This document shows positions 9,263 through 19,737 of a stretch of DNA of 64,000 nucleotides, piece by piece; the stretch's first letter is position 1, and every line of letters begins with the position of its first letter. The translations under genes were made by a program, and so were the position numbers. This stretch comes from Pseudomonadota bacterium (GTDB taxonomy: Bacteria > Pseudomonadota > Gammaproteobacteria > Burkholderiales > Casimicrobiaceae): NCBI GenBank assembly GCA_009786025.1, contig WQUA01000005.1:1-64000 (forward strand), written 5' to 3'. The notes beneath the pieces were generated by a model, which did not search any database, was not told the DNA's origin, and worked only from the letters and a program-made list of their open reading frames with translations.

Positions 9263-9988
9263 ATGAAGATGTGGGCAATGAGAACTGCGGTGGCGATCTC
9301 GTTGCTTATGGTGCTGCCGGCCTGGAATGTTGGCGCCGCTGTGCTGGCGGAGAGTTCGCGTTCCAAAGCGGCGATAGCGCGGGTGAAGCCGGAATTGCAA
9401 CAGGCGCTGGCGAAAAAGAATCTGCAATTCGGCGCGCCCGTTTTCATCCGTATCTTCAAGAAAACAAAAGAACTGGAAGTCTGGCTGCGCTCAACCGACC
9501 AACGCTATGTGCTGTTCAAAACATACCCGATCTGCACTTTTTCAGGTGATCTCGGCCCCAAGCTGAAGGTCGGCGATAGCCAGGCGCCCGAAGGTTTTTA
9601 TCGGGTCGCAGCGGCACAGATGAATCCGTACAGCAATTATCATTTATCGTTTGATTTGGGCTACCCGAACGCTTACGATCGTGCCGAACGGCGTACCGGC
9701 AGCGCGTTGATGGTGCATGGAAATTGCGTGTCCATCGGCTGCTATGCGATGGGTGACGACGGCATCGAGGAAATCTACGCGCTTGCCGACGCAGCGTTGC
9801 GCGGCGGGCAAACGGCGTTTGATGTTCATGTATTTCCTTTCCGGTTGACCAACGAAGCACTGGAATCTTATAAAACGCATCGCTGGCACGCTTTCTGGCA
9901 GGAGCTTAAAACAGGCTACGACGCTTTTGAAAAAATGCACATACCGCCAACCGTTATCGTGCGCGACAAACATTACGTTGTTCAATAA
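9263..9988 (+). CDS. YkuD-domain murein enzyme (YafK/DpaA-like)
   Basis: A 241-residue secreted protein of the L,D-transpeptidase fold. It has a signal peptide (MRTAVAISLLMVLPAWNVGA). The catalytic motif is MVHGNCVSIGCYAM with H152 and nucleophile C160, plus a second cysteine C155. The exact sequence HGNCVSIGCYAM is typical of the E. coli YafK subgroup. YafK (DpaA/LdtF) removes Braun lipoprotein from peptidoglycan rather than cross-linking, so hydrolytic activity is a fair inference. It is one base upstream of the next gene and probably co-transcribed with it. Confidence 0.82.
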   Translation: MKMWAMRTAVAISLLMVLPAWNVGAAVLAESSRSKAAIARVKPELQQALAKKNLQFGAPVFIRIFKKTKELEVWLRSTDQRYVLFKTYPICTFSGDLGPKLKVGDSQAPEGFYRVAAAQMNPYSNYHLSFDLGYPNAYDRAERRTGSALMVHGNCVSIGCYAMGDDGIEEIYALADAALRGGQTAFDVHVFPFRLTNEALESYKTHRWHAFWQELKTGYDAFEKMHIPPTVIVRDKHYVVQ

Positions 9989-9989
9989 A

Positions 9990-10592
9990 ATGCGTTCTCT
10001 TTGTGTTTTCTGCGGTGCGGCGTTCGGGACGCGACCGGTTTACATTGAAGCCGCCGAAGCTCTGGGTCGGTATCTGGCTGTGCACGAAATCGAGGTAGTG
10101 TGGGGTGGCGGGCAGGTGGGATTGATGGGGGCGCTGGCTGATGCGGCAATCGCTGGTGGTGGTCGGGCTTACGGCGTTATCCCCCGCTTCATGGTGCGGC
10201 GTGAGTTGGCGCATTCGGCGGCAACGACGATGGTGACCGTCGATTCGATGCACGAACGCAAAGCGGCGATGGTGGCGCGCGCCGATGGCTTCGTTGCTTT
10301 ACCGGGCGGCTTCGGTACGCTCGACGAACTGTTTGAAGTCATTACTTGGGCGCAACTGCACATTCATGCCAAACCCATCGGGCTGCTCAATGTCGAAGGC
10401 TTCTTCGATCCGCTTCTGACCATGATGCGGCATCTGGTCGCGGAAGGCTTTGTGTTGCGCGCCCATGTTGACATGCTGCATGTGGCGTCAACGCCGGAGG
10501 CATTGCTGGCTGCGATGCGCGGCCACCGCGCGCTTGATGGCGACTGGGCCGGCAAGGTCGCGCGGACGCGACCGGTATCCGGCGGGGGTTGA
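9990..10592 (+). CDS. LOG-family nucleotide 5'-monophosphate phosphoribohydrolase
   Basis: A 200-residue Rossmann-fold protein. The LOG (lonely guy) signature PGGFGTLDE is at 105-113 and the upstream MHERKAAM helix at 87-94. Family members cleave N6-modified AMP (cytokinin ribotides) or ordinary NMPs into base and ribose 5-phosphate. The in vivo bacterial substrate is often unknown. I chose ATG 9990 because the product then starts MRSLCVFCGA like other members. It begins 1 base after the stop of the YkuD gene. The names 'TIGR00730 family Rossmann fold protein' and 'lysine decarboxylase-like' refer to the same family. Confidence 0.88.
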   Translation: MRSLCVFCGAAFGTRPVYIEAAEALGRYLAVHEIEVVWGGGQVGLMGALADAAIAGGGRAYGVIPRFMVRRELAHSAATTMVTVDSMHERKAAMVARADGFVALPGGFGTLDELFEVITWAQLHIHAKPIGLLNVEGFFDPLLTMMRHLVAEGFVLRAHVDMLHVASTPEALLAAMRGHRALDGDWAGKVARTRPVSGGG

Positions 10593-10634
10593 GGCGGCAG
10601 ATCAAAAAAATAATGCCCGAAGCCGATTTCCGGC

Positions 10635-10663
10635 TTGATTTTCGGCGTTGCCGCCCTTATTAT
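10635..10663 (+). promoter_or_regulatory. groESL promoter
   Basis: TTGATT at 10635-10640, 17-bp spacer, TATTAT at 10658-10663: a sigma-70-type promoter immediately before CIRCE. The overlapping CTTGATT-N13-CCCTTATT could also be read as a sigma-32-type promoter. Confidence 0.65.
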
Positions 10664-10689
10664 TAGCACTCGAGTCGCGTGAGTGCTAA
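10663..10689 (+). promoter_or_regulatory. CIRCE operator for HrcA
   Basis: TTAGCACTC (10663-10671), 9-base spacer, GAGTGCTAA (10681-10689). This matches the CIRCE consensus with no mismatch and implies HrcA repression of groESL. A further half-site GAGTGCTAA lies at 10777-10785, just before the groES ATG. Confidence 0.96.
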
Positions 10690-10786
10690 CAGCGCATGGG
10701 CAATTTTCTCTTGATCCCTCGTGTTTGGCACATCACTGCGAAATCTCCCCTTATTTACAGGCAACTTAACAGGAGTGAGTGCTAAC

Positions 10787-12761
<1,975 letters not shown>

Positions 12762-12801
12762 TCGGAAGCAAGAGCTTCGATTACCGTTGTATTCCCAAAT
12801 A

Positions 12802-12836
12802 AAAAAGGGCGGGTTTTCAAACCCGCCCTTTTTTTA
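12802..12836 (+). terminator. groESL terminator
   Basis: GGGCGGGTTT / AAACCCGCCC hairpin with an upstream A run and a run of T. Confidence 0.93.
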
Positions 12837-12842
12837 TCACGC

Positions 12843-12900
12843 GGAGAAATGAACTCCCCTCTCCCGCTTGCGGGAGGGGGGTTGGGGGAGAGGGGACTAG
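12843..12900. repeat. GC-rich hairpin repeat
   Basis: CCCCTCTCCCGCTTGCGGGA followed by GGTTGGGGGAGAGGGG, the commonest intergenic repeat type of this window, located between groEL and tRNA-Ser. Confidence 0.75.
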
Positions 12901-12984
12901 AGCGCTGGAGAGAACGGGTTAAACATGCTACGATGCGCTCCTCCCGCCGCGTGCCTCAACCGGTCGTTGCGGGTGTCATTTCCC

Positions 12985-13074
12985 GGAAGCGTGGCAGAGT
13001 GGTTGAATGCACCGGTCTTGAAAACCGGCGAGGGTGCAAGCCCTTCGTGAGTTCGAATCTCACCGCTTCCGCCA
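12985..13074 (+). tRNA. tRNA-Ser (UGA)
   Basis: A class II tRNA with a long variable arm. The acceptor stem GGAAGCG pairs with CGCTTCC, and CCA (13072-13074) is encoded after discriminator G. The anticodon loop CTTGAAA gives UGA, reading UCA/UCG codons. The T-arm has GTTCGAATC. Confidence 0.97.
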
Positions 13075-13152
13075 GCGCGTGGCTGTTTGCGTTAATGCAA
13101 ATATTCCTTTTCCGCTTACTTGCAAAACAGCTTGCACATGCAAACCGCGCAA

Positions 13153-13455
13153 TCAAGAGTGCTTATCCTCAACCCTTCGCATCAGCTCCGCCCGCTCGTC
13201 CGCCCCGAGCCGATGAAACCACGTTAGCAGTTTCGCTTCCTCGTCGTTTTCCGCGTAAAAATATGAAACGGGCATATTCAGCGCACGGGCAATTCGCCCC
13301 ACCATCGAGAAATCCGGCTCGTGCTTGCCCCTCTCGTACTGATTCATCCGAGCGCTTGCCGACATTTCATCAATCCCCGCCAGCACACCAAGTCGCTCCT
13401 GAGACAAACCTGCCTCGCATCTTGCTTCCTTGAGACGCTTCGAGAAGACAGCCAT
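13153..13455 (-). CDS. XRE-family transcriptional regulator
   Basis: A 100-residue Cro/CI-type protein with a helix-turn-helix in residues 5-62 (FSKRLKEARCEAGLSQERLG, then MNQYERGKHEPD) and a short acidic C-terminal helix. It is divergent from a lipoprotein gene across a 100-bp region with two similar palindromes, one overlapping the likely lipoprotein promoter. Auto-repression and repression of the lipoprotein gene are the natural inferences. It follows a tRNA, so it could be an integrated remnant, but no integrase is visible. Confidence 0.85.
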   Translation of the reverse strand: MAVFSKRLKEARCEAGLSQERLGVLAGIDEMSASARMNQYERGKHEPDFSMVGRIARALNMPVSYFYAENDEEAKLLTWFHRLGADERAELMRRVEDKHS

Positions 13456-13475
13456 TCTTAGCCTCCGCTGTAGAG

Positions 13476-13525
13476 ACTAAGATGATCTTAGGGTTATGTT
13501 GACTTAACACTAAGGGTTACTTAGT
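13476..13525. promoter_or_regulatory. Pair of operator-like palindromes for the XRE regulator
   Basis: ACTAAG-N5-CTTAG at 13476-13491 and ACTAAG-N5-CTTAGT at 13509-13525, 33 bases apart. The second overlaps the spacer and -10 box of the lipoprotein promoter. Confidence 0.7.
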
Positions 13526-13527
13526 AT
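13499..13527 (+). promoter_or_regulatory. Sigma-70 promoter of the lipoprotein gene
   Basis: TTGACT (13499-13504), 17-bp spacer, TAGTAT (13522-13527), about 28 bases before the ATG. AAAGGAG (13542-13548) is the ribosome site. Confidence 0.7.
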
Positions 13528-13555
13528 TGCCTACATCGCATAAAGGAGACGGGTC

Positions 13556-14116
13556 ATGCAAAAATCATTTTTTGTTCTAATAACGTTATTGTGCTTTGGT
13601 CTGACTGGGTGTCAAACGATTGAGTTGCCAAGCAACGCTTCAGTTACTACGGGCGACAGACCTTATTTGGACAAGGTGACGTTCATCTATAAAAGCAATG
13701 CTGGTTTTTCAAAGCGAAAAGTTTGCATCGCCGAAAATCTGCAAAACAGGTCTGTCAGGCTTCAGGATGCGTCGTTAATGGTGGGCACCAGAGGTATTAC
13801 AAGGCAGTCCGTTGAACCCGGGGGAGAGTTTTTCAAATTGATCGACGAGAAAAGCGAAACGCTGATAGCTACGGGAGTAGAAGCATATACCTCCATGCTT
13901 CTGACCCGCTTCGCAAAGTTCGATGTGAAATCTGCATCTTCCAATGGTTCAACAACGCTTGTCTTCAGCAATATCACTTGGGCTCAGCAAAGCACTGGAT
14001 ACTTGATGAACGATGGTTTTAATCCAGCTTCTGCGCTTCCCGGAGGGCCGGCGGCTGAAATATATGAAACGCTAAGCAGGGTTTCAGACAAAATAAAATC
14101 TTGCGAACAGCAATAA
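13556..14116 (+). CDS. Predicted lipoprotein of unknown function
   Basis: A 186-residue protein with a lipoprotein signal (MQKSFFVLIT... LTGC, modified cysteine C19). The mature part is mixed alpha/beta with no motif I recognise. It ends in a helix with C183, EQQ. Base composition is AT-richer than the neighbours, suggesting acquisition with the divergent XRE gene. Promoter and palindromic operators upstream indicate control by that repressor. Role unknown. Confidence 0.78.
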   Translation: MQKSFFVLITLLCFGLTGCQTIELPSNASVTTGDRPYLDKVTFIYKSNAGFSKRKVCIAENLQNRSVRLQDASLMVGTRGITRQSVEPGGEFFKLIDEKSETLIATGVEAYTSMLLTRFAKFDVKSASSNGSTTLVFSNITWAQQSTGYLMNDGFNPASALPGGPAAEIYETLSRVSDKIKSCEQQ

Positions 14117-14159
14117 AATCGTTATATGAAATTTGAGGCGTACTGATATGAAATGTGCG

Positions 14160-14480
14160 GGCGGCAGATTGCCTCCCACACGCCACTATCGGTGCGCCCT
14201 ATTTGCGGGGCATGGATTCTGCGACTCCGCTTCACTCCGCACAGAATGACGGCTTTTCGTCCGCGCACTCCGCGTGAGATATTCTTTGCGCTCTATGCGT
14301 TCTTTGCGGTCAAATAATGTTTTTTGATTCCCGGATGGCGCTTCGCTTATCCGGGCTTGCTTGGCGAAGAAGGCGCACGACCGAAGCGAATGCGGTACAA
14401 GGGATTGAAGTATAGATTGGCGATGAGCGAAGCGATGACGCAGAATCCATAACCCCATCCCCATCGCCGGCTCTGATTCC
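14160..14480. repeat. Cluster of several dispersed repeats (gap before surA)
   Basis: The 370-bp gap holds no gene. In order it has a 'ggattctgcgactccgcttc' copy (14215-14245), a 'cgcgtgagatattctttgcg' copy ending 'gttctttgcggtcaaata' (14270-14318), a hairpin-like copy 'cggatggcgcttcgcttatc' (14332-14360) and a related 'gcgaagcgatgacgcagaat' (about 14430). All have relatives elsewhere in the window. Confidence 0.65.
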
Positions 14481-14486
14481 TGTATC

Positions 14487-15869
14487 TCACCGCTCCCCGG
14501 TCTTGTACTCCACATACGCGCGGTCGCGTGTTTGTTGGAGGAAGTCTTCAAACGCTTCGTCGCTCTTGCGTTGTCGCAATGCTTGTCGCGCTTGTTCGTG
14601 CTGGTATTCTGCGGTGACGTCTTGTTGGCGGCGCTCAAGGACTTCGACCAGGTGCCAGCCGAACGGTGAGCGGATGGGTACTGATATTTTTCTCTGTTGC
14701 AGCGCGTTCATCGCTCGCTCGAAATCGGGTACGGTGTCGCCGGGGTTGATCCAGCCGAGATCGCCGCCGCGCGAACTGGAAGCGTCTTCGGACATCAGCC
14801 GCGCGATGGTCTCGAACGATTCGCCTGCTTCGAGCCGTTGGGCGGCGCGTTCGATTTTTTGTTTGGCGTCGTCTTCAGAGACGGTTTCGGAGACGCGCAC
14901 CAGAATGTGGCGGGCGTGGGTTTGTTCGACCACTTTCGGTTCGTTACGGCTGCGCGAATCGTTCAGTTTCAGGATGTGGAAGCCGGCCGGGCTGCGCAGG
15001 ATGTTCGAAATTTGATCTTTTTTCATGGCGCGCACGACATCGGCGAACAATGTCGGCAGGCGCGCCGGCGTGCGCCAGTCGAGTGTGCCGCCGGTCAGGG
15101 CGTCGGAGGCGTCGGACATGGCGACGGCGGTTTGCGCAAAGTCGGCGCCATCGTTCAGTTTTTTGAGAATGTCTTCGGCGCGGGCGTGGCGCGCATCAAC
15201 GACTTCGGGAGTTGCCTGGCTGGGAATGCTGACGAGGATGTGTGAAATCAGGTATTCGGTTTCGCCGTCGGTTTGAGCATTGACCAGTTTGAGGTAGGCG
15301 TCAACTTCGGCGTCAGTGACGACGATGTGGCTGTCAACTTCGCGTTCGCGTACCCGTTGCAGGGTGAGTTGACGACGCAATTCTTCGCGGTAGAACGGGA
15401 ACGGGATGTTTTCGCGCGCCAGCGCGGCTTTCAACTCGTCAAGAGACAGATTATTTTCCTGGGCGACGCGGCCGATCGCGCGGTCGATCATCGTATCGTC
15501 AACGCGAATGCCTGTTTCTTTGGCAAATTGCATCAGCGCTTTTTCGGTGATCTGTCGCTCGATGATTTGATGTTCAAGCTCGTTATCGGGGGGCGGCGTG
15601 ACGTTGGCGGTTTTCATCCGTTTGAGGATGGTGTTTTTTTGTGATTCGATGTCGTGTCGGGTAACGGCTTCTTCATTGACGGTCAGCACGATACGATCGA
15701 GCGTAACAAGCTTGGCGGGAGATGTTGATGCTGGAGAGGGCCGCGCCGACGAGGCTGAAGGCGCGGAAGGCGCTTGGGCAAGGGCATGGCCGCCGAGCAG
15801 CGACATGCCGACGAAGACCGCGAGCACGGTGTTGAACGGAGAAGAAAAAAACGTGCTGTGTAGTTTCAT
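14487..15869 (-). CDS. surA: Periplasmic chaperone and peptidyl-prolyl isomerase SurA
   Basis: Escorts unfolded outer-membrane proteins from the Sec translocon to BAM. The 460 residues include a signal peptide (about 1-32, ending HALAQA), an Ala/Ser/Pro linker, the SurA N-terminal chaperone domain (about 50-190), two parvulin domains (about 205-305 and 318-415; GGTLDWRTP and GGDLGWINPGD are their signatures), and a C-terminal helix. It starts 9 bases downstream of lptD, so the two form an operon, as in most proteobacteria. Confidence 0.95.
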   Translation of the reverse strand: MKLHSTFFSSPFNTVLAVFVGMSLLGGHALAQAPSAPSASSARPSPASTSPAKLVTLDRIVLTVNEEAVTRHDIESQKNTILKRMKTANVTPPPDNELEHQIIERQITEKALMQFAKETGIRVDDTMIDRAIGRVAQENNLSLDELKAALARENIPFPFYREELRRQLTLQRVREREVDSHIVVTDAEVDAYLKLVNAQTDGETEYLISHILVSIPSQATPEVVDARHARAEDILKKLNDGADFAQTAVAMSDASDALTGGTLDWRTPARLPTLFADVVRAMKKDQISNILRSPAGFHILKLNDSRSRNEPKVVEQTHARHILVRVSETVSEDDAKQKIERAAQRLEAGESFETIARLMSEDASSSRGGDLGWINPGDTVPDFERAMNALQQRKISVPIRSPFGWHLVEVLERRQQDVTAEYQHEQARQALRQRKSDEAFEDFLQQTRDRAYVEYKTGER

Positions 15870-15878
15870 GGTGAAGCC

Positions 15879-18302
15879 TCAGAATCCAGGGTAAGTCGTA
15901 TAACCGGGGGTGGGGTCGCGCCGCGCCGGATCGCCGTAGGTTGTGTAACCAGGAACGCTGCGGCGCAATACTTCAAGCGGCGACGGGCCGATGCGTCCCA
16001 AACCGCCCAGTTCCAGTTGCAGGAAAAAGGAGGTGTTGGTTTGCTTTGTGGTTGTCGCCAGTCGGTGGATGGCGGCGCGTATCACCCAGCAATCGGCATT
16101 GTATTCGACTCCGGCGATGGCTTCCAGTATTTTTGAATCGACGAGCGAATAATTCAGGCGCCCTACCGTGCTCCAGCGCAGCGACAACGGCCACTGCGCA
16201 GCAATGTCGAATTGTTTCAGTTCGGTTAAGCCCAATTCCGGGTCCTGATACTGTCGCGTGTAACGCCAGCTTCCGGACAACACTTTCCCCGGCGCCGGCA
16301 TCCAGCGGAGGCTGGCGTTGAAGCGTTCATATTGGGATGTATCGAAGCTGTACTGGGTGAGAACCGAGGCCGACCAGGTGCGCGACAGCTGCGCGTCTGC
16401 GCCAAACAGGAAGTCGGAGCTGTTGGCAGAACGCGGCGCTTCGCCGGGTAACACGACCCGTTGATCGGAAAAGTAAAAACGCTGACCGGCCATCACGCGC
16501 AATATTTCGGCGCCACTTTCGGCCAGAATGCGCGAAGTCAACGCCAGTGTCAGTTGATTGGCGTCGCCGAAACGGTCGGAACCGATGTAACGATTTTCGC
16601 TGAATAACTGGGAGAAATTGAAATCGTCGATTGTGGTGTCGAATACCGGCAGCTTGCTCTGATTGCGGTAAGGAACGTAAACGTAGAATATACGCGGCTC
16701 CAGCGTTTGCACATACTGGGATCCGAAGAGTGAGCCCTCGCGCTCAAAGATAAGGCCGCCGTCAAGGCTCACCACCGGAATGGTGACGCCCAGCGTTTTA
16801 TCGGGCGTCGGCGCAGAAGCATTGGGGTCGAGCCAGTAATTGCGCTGCTGAACACCGGCGCGGGCAATGCTGAACCATCCCAGTTCCTGTTTTTTCCAGG
16901 CGAGCGTCGGCTGGATCACGAAGCGTTGTCCCTGCGTCAGATCAATATGGGTGAAACGGGTGTATTCGGCCGAGCCCGAAAGACTGAGGTCAAAGGGGCG
17001 CAGGCTTGGCGTCATCCAATCGTTCATGGCAACCAACACCTGCGGCGCGCGGTTGTACGGCGGCTGGATATAAGCGTTGCTGTCCTGAAGGGTCTGGAAG
17101 TTTTGCACGCGCGCCAAGACGGAAAAAGGGCCTTGCCATGCGCGAAGGCCGGCCTCGCGCGACAATGTGGTCTGCGAGGTGATAGACAAGCGGTCGGCGA
17201 GGTCGGCAAAATAATTGTCGTCGGAAACTTTGGTCGCATCAACGTAAGCATTCATCCACGGCAACAAACCCTGTTGGTGTTTCCACGACATCAGGTAGCG
17301 CGATTGCCCGGCTTGTTGGTCGTTCGGCAGGTATTCGCCGTTGAATTCTCCTTGCATCGACCACGGGCCGCCCAGCAGATAGCGGAATTGCCCACCCAAT
17401 TGCAACCCACGGTTGGTCATCAGGCGCGGCGCAATCGTAGCGTCGTAGTTAGGCGCAAGATTGAGATAGTAGGGCGTGGTGAACTCGAAACCGCGGGCGT
17501 TCGACGAACCGAAGGTCGGCGTCAGAAAACCGGATTTGCGGTTATTGTTCAGCGGGAATTCCATCCAGGGCGTGTAGAAGAGCGGCACGTTCATGAATCG
17601 AATGGATGCGCCATAGGCAGTGCCGACCGAACGCTGGGTGTCGATCTTCATCGTATCGGCGTACAGAAACCAATCGTTGCGCGGTGCCTGACAAGTGGTG
17701 AAGCGGCTGTCGCTTAGCGTGTAGCTGTCGGGGCCGTCGAAAACCAGCGTCTGTGCGTCGCCGCGACCACCGACCTCATCAATGTAAAACGATGGCAATT
17801 GCAAGGTGCCGGTTGCGGTGCTGCGCGCGTAATCAATGTCCGGACCGGTTACCCAACTGCCGTAGCGGCGCACTACGACATTACCGCGAGCGTGTAAGGT
17901 GTCGGCTTCTTGATCGTAGCGCATCCAGTCGGCGAGCACTGTTTCACGATGCGCGCGCAGCTCGACACGACCGCTGGCTTCGATTTGCTGGCGCGTGCCC
18001 TCGGTGCGGTCGGCACGCAGAAAAACCACGCCTTGAGCGTCTTTTGCGGGCGAGAAAGCATGGGGGTTGAGCAGTGGCGTCGCGTGCTGTTTTGTCGTTT
18101 GCGGCAGCGTTGTCTGCTGCGTTGTTTCAAATGGCGATAATTCACGCGCTTCACGCAGCTTGAGTGAAGAAGGCGCGGCATCGGCGGACTGCGCCAGTGC
18201 AGCAGGCGCCGGAGCAAGCAGACAGACGACGCTTGTCGCGACGAAAAATGCCTTCCGAATTTCTCGTTGAACTGCCCGCTGTAATACCCGCCGCAATGAC
18301 AT
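15879..18302 (-). CDS. lptD: LPS-assembly outer-membrane protein LptD
   Basis: The barrel subunit of the LptDE translocon that inserts lipopolysaccharide into the outer leaflet. The 807 residues include a signal peptide ending near ALAQS, an N-terminal OstA/LptA-like jellyroll (RTEGTRQQIEASGRVELRA... LHARGNVVVRR, about 90-180) and a large beta barrel with alternating aromatic strands. Cysteines are few (one in TTCQAP and one in DCWVIRA), fewer than the four of E. coli. ATG 18302 is preferred; an in-frame GTG at 18320 would add 6 residues. Forms an operon with surA and is divergent from amgK. Confidence 0.94.
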   Translation of the reverse strand: MSLRRVLQRAVQREIRKAFFVATSVVCLLAPAPAALAQSADAAPSSLKLREARELSPFETTQQTTLPQTTKQHATPLLNPHAFSPAKDAQGVVFLRADRTEGTRQQIEASGRVELRAHRETVLADWMRYDQEADTLHARGNVVVRRYGSWVTGPDIDYARSTATGTLQLPSFYIDEVGGRGDAQTLVFDGPDSYTLSDSRFTTCQAPRNDWFLYADTMKIDTQRSVGTAYGASIRFMNVPLFYTPWMEFPLNNNRKSGFLTPTFGSSNARGFEFTTPYYLNLAPNYDATIAPRLMTNRGLQLGGQFRYLLGGPWSMQGEFNGEYLPNDQQAGQSRYLMSWKHQQGLLPWMNAYVDATKVSDDNYFADLADRLSITSQTTLSREAGLRAWQGPFSVLARVQNFQTLQDSNAYIQPPYNRAPQVLVAMNDWMTPSLRPFDLSLSGSAEYTRFTHIDLTQGQRFVIQPTLAWKKQELGWFSIARAGVQQRNYWLDPNASAPTPDKTLGVTIPVVSLDGGLIFEREGSLFGSQYVQTLEPRIFYVYVPYRNQSKLPVFDTTIDDFNFSQLFSENRYIGSDRFGDANQLTLALTSRILAESGAEILRVMAGQRFYFSDQRVVLPGEAPRSANSSDFLFGADAQLSRTWSASVLTQYSFDTSQYERFNASLRWMPAPGKVLSGSWRYTRQYQDPELGLTELKQFDIAAQWPLSLRWSTVGRLNYSLVDSKILEAIAGVEYNADCWVIRAAIHRLATTTKQTNTSFFLQLELGGLGRIGPSPLEVLRRSVPGYTTYGDPARRDPTPGYTTYPGF

Positions 18303-18425
18303 GAAGATCGACGCCGACACGTAGGTGAAAATGCGTTATTCTAGCCGACCCGATGCCTTTCGTTGTGATCAATAGCGCCAGCGGGCAAGCGCAATACCGG
18401 ACATCAAGCCACTTTTTGAATTTTC

Positions 18426-19487
18426 ATGCCGAATTTACCTCTGAATTTGCCTCTTACAACCGCAACCGGGCTTTCCCGTTCTGCTGCGTTGGCCTCCTGG
18501 CTGGATGCGTTGTTCTGTGGCGCCGCCCACGCTATGACACCTGCTTCGTCCGACGCCAGTTTCCGCCGCTATTTCCGTATCGCATTCCAGACGCCGCCCG
18601 TGCTGCTCATGCCACATGTGGCAGGGCTGCTTTCGCTGATCGTGATGGATGCGCCGCCCGACAAGGAAGATTGCCGCCCGTTCATCAAAGTTGCGGGCCT
18701 GCTGCGCGGTTGCGGCGTCAATGCGCCGAAGATTTATGCGCAGAATTTGGCGCAAGGATTTTTGTTGCTCGACGATTTGGGCGATACCACCTACCAAACC
18801 GCATTGGAACGCGGCGCCAATGCACAGGCGCTGTATCTGGATGCGATCGCGGCGCTGGTGGCTTGGCAGTGTGGCACGGAAGCACAAGCGTTGCCGACTT
18901 ACGATGAGGCGTTGCTGCGGCGTGAGCTTGATCTTTTTTCCGACTGGTTTGTTGTCAAACATTGCGGGCACGAATTGCGCGATACCGAACGGGCGATGCT
19001 GGAGCGCACGTTTGCGCTGCTGATTGCTGCCGCACGGGCACAGCCGCAGGTGTTCGTGCATCGTGATTACCATGTTCGCAATTTGATGGATGTAGCGGAA
19101 AACCGCCCCGGCGTACTCGATTTTCAAGATGCCGTGGTCGGGCCGATCGCCTACGACCTGGTGTCGTTGCTGCGTGATGCATATGTGGCGTGGGACGAGG
19201 AACAACAACTCGATTGGGCGATCCGTTACTGGGAGCGCGCCCGCGCTGTCGGTTTGCCGGTGGCCGCGCGTTTTGATGATTTCTGGCGCGACTTTGAGTG
19301 GATGGGTGTGCAGCGGCATCTGAAAGTCGTCGGAATTTTTGCGCGTCTGTGGTATCGAGATGGTAAAGACGCTTACCTCGCCGATATACCGCGTGTGCTT
19401 GGTTATCTGCGGCATGCCTGCGCGCGTTATAGCGAACTGGTGCCGTTGCTGTATTTTCTTGATGCGATCGAAAGAAAAACAATTTAA
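18426..19487 (+). CDS. amgK: Aminoglycoside-phosphotransferase-like sugar kinase AmgK (MurNAc/GlcNAc 1-kinase)
   Basis: Phosphorylates the anomeric position of MurNAc (and GlcNAc) in the cell-wall recycling route that bypasses MurA and fosfomycin. The 353 residues show the APH kinase fold: catalytic loop HRDYHVRN (212-219) and metal-binding LDFQDA (231-236). Location beside lptD and before murU is the usual betaproteobacterial and pseudomonad context. No clear Shine-Dalgarno precedes the ATG. The gene is separated from murU by 250 bp of repeats instead of being adjacent. Confidence 0.88.
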   Translation: MPNLPLNLPLTTATGLSRSAALASWLDALFCGAAHAMTPASSDASFRRYFRIAFQTPPVLLMPHVAGLLSLIVMDAPPDKEDCRPFIKVAGLLRGCGVNAPKIYAQNLAQGFLLLDDLGDTTYQTALERGANAQALYLDAIAALVAWQCGTEAQALPTYDEALLRRELDLFSDWFVVKHCGHELRDTERAMLERTFALLIAAARAQPQVFVHRDYHVRNLMDVAENRPGVLDFQDAVVGPIAYDLVSLLRDAYVAWDEEQQLDWAIRYWERARAVGLPVAARFDDFWRDFEWMGVQRHLKVVGIFARLWYRDGKDAYLADIPRVLGYLRHACARYSELVPLLYFLDAIERKTI

Positions 19488-19494
19488 CTGCACG

Positions 19495-19720
19495 AAAAAA
19501 GCCTCACGCGAAGGCGCGAAGCCGCGAAGAAGAATCGCCCCTCTCCCGATTGCGGGTGAGGGGCGGGGGAGAGGGCGATCTGATACCTGACCTCTGAAAA
19601 ACCCATCCCCACCCCGGCCCTCCCCTTGAAGGGGAGGGAGCCTCGTTCCTTCGCGTCTTCGCGTGAGATATTCTATGTGCTCTAAGCGTTCTTTGCGGTT
19701 AAAATGGTTTTTTTAAATAA
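19495..19720. repeat. Array of dispersed repeats between amgK and murU
   Basis: Holds a 'cacgcgaaggcgcgaagccg' copy (19505-19527), a C/G-run hairpin (19540-19580), a CTCCCCTTGAAGGGGAG hairpin preceded by CCCATCCCCACCCC (19602-19640) and a 'ttcgcgtgagatattctatg' to 'gttctttgcggttaaa' copy (19655-19705). Confidence 0.78.
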
Positions 19721-19737
19721 GCAATGCTCCCAGGAAA

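Noticed and set aside
12849-13433. 194-residue open frame on the plus strand
   Set aside because: It runs through a hairpin repeat, the tRNA-Ser gene and the XRE gene antisense.
18435-19493. 352-residue open frame antisense to amgK
   Set aside because: Complete overlap with a kinase gene that has clear motifs; composition is typical of an antisense shadow.
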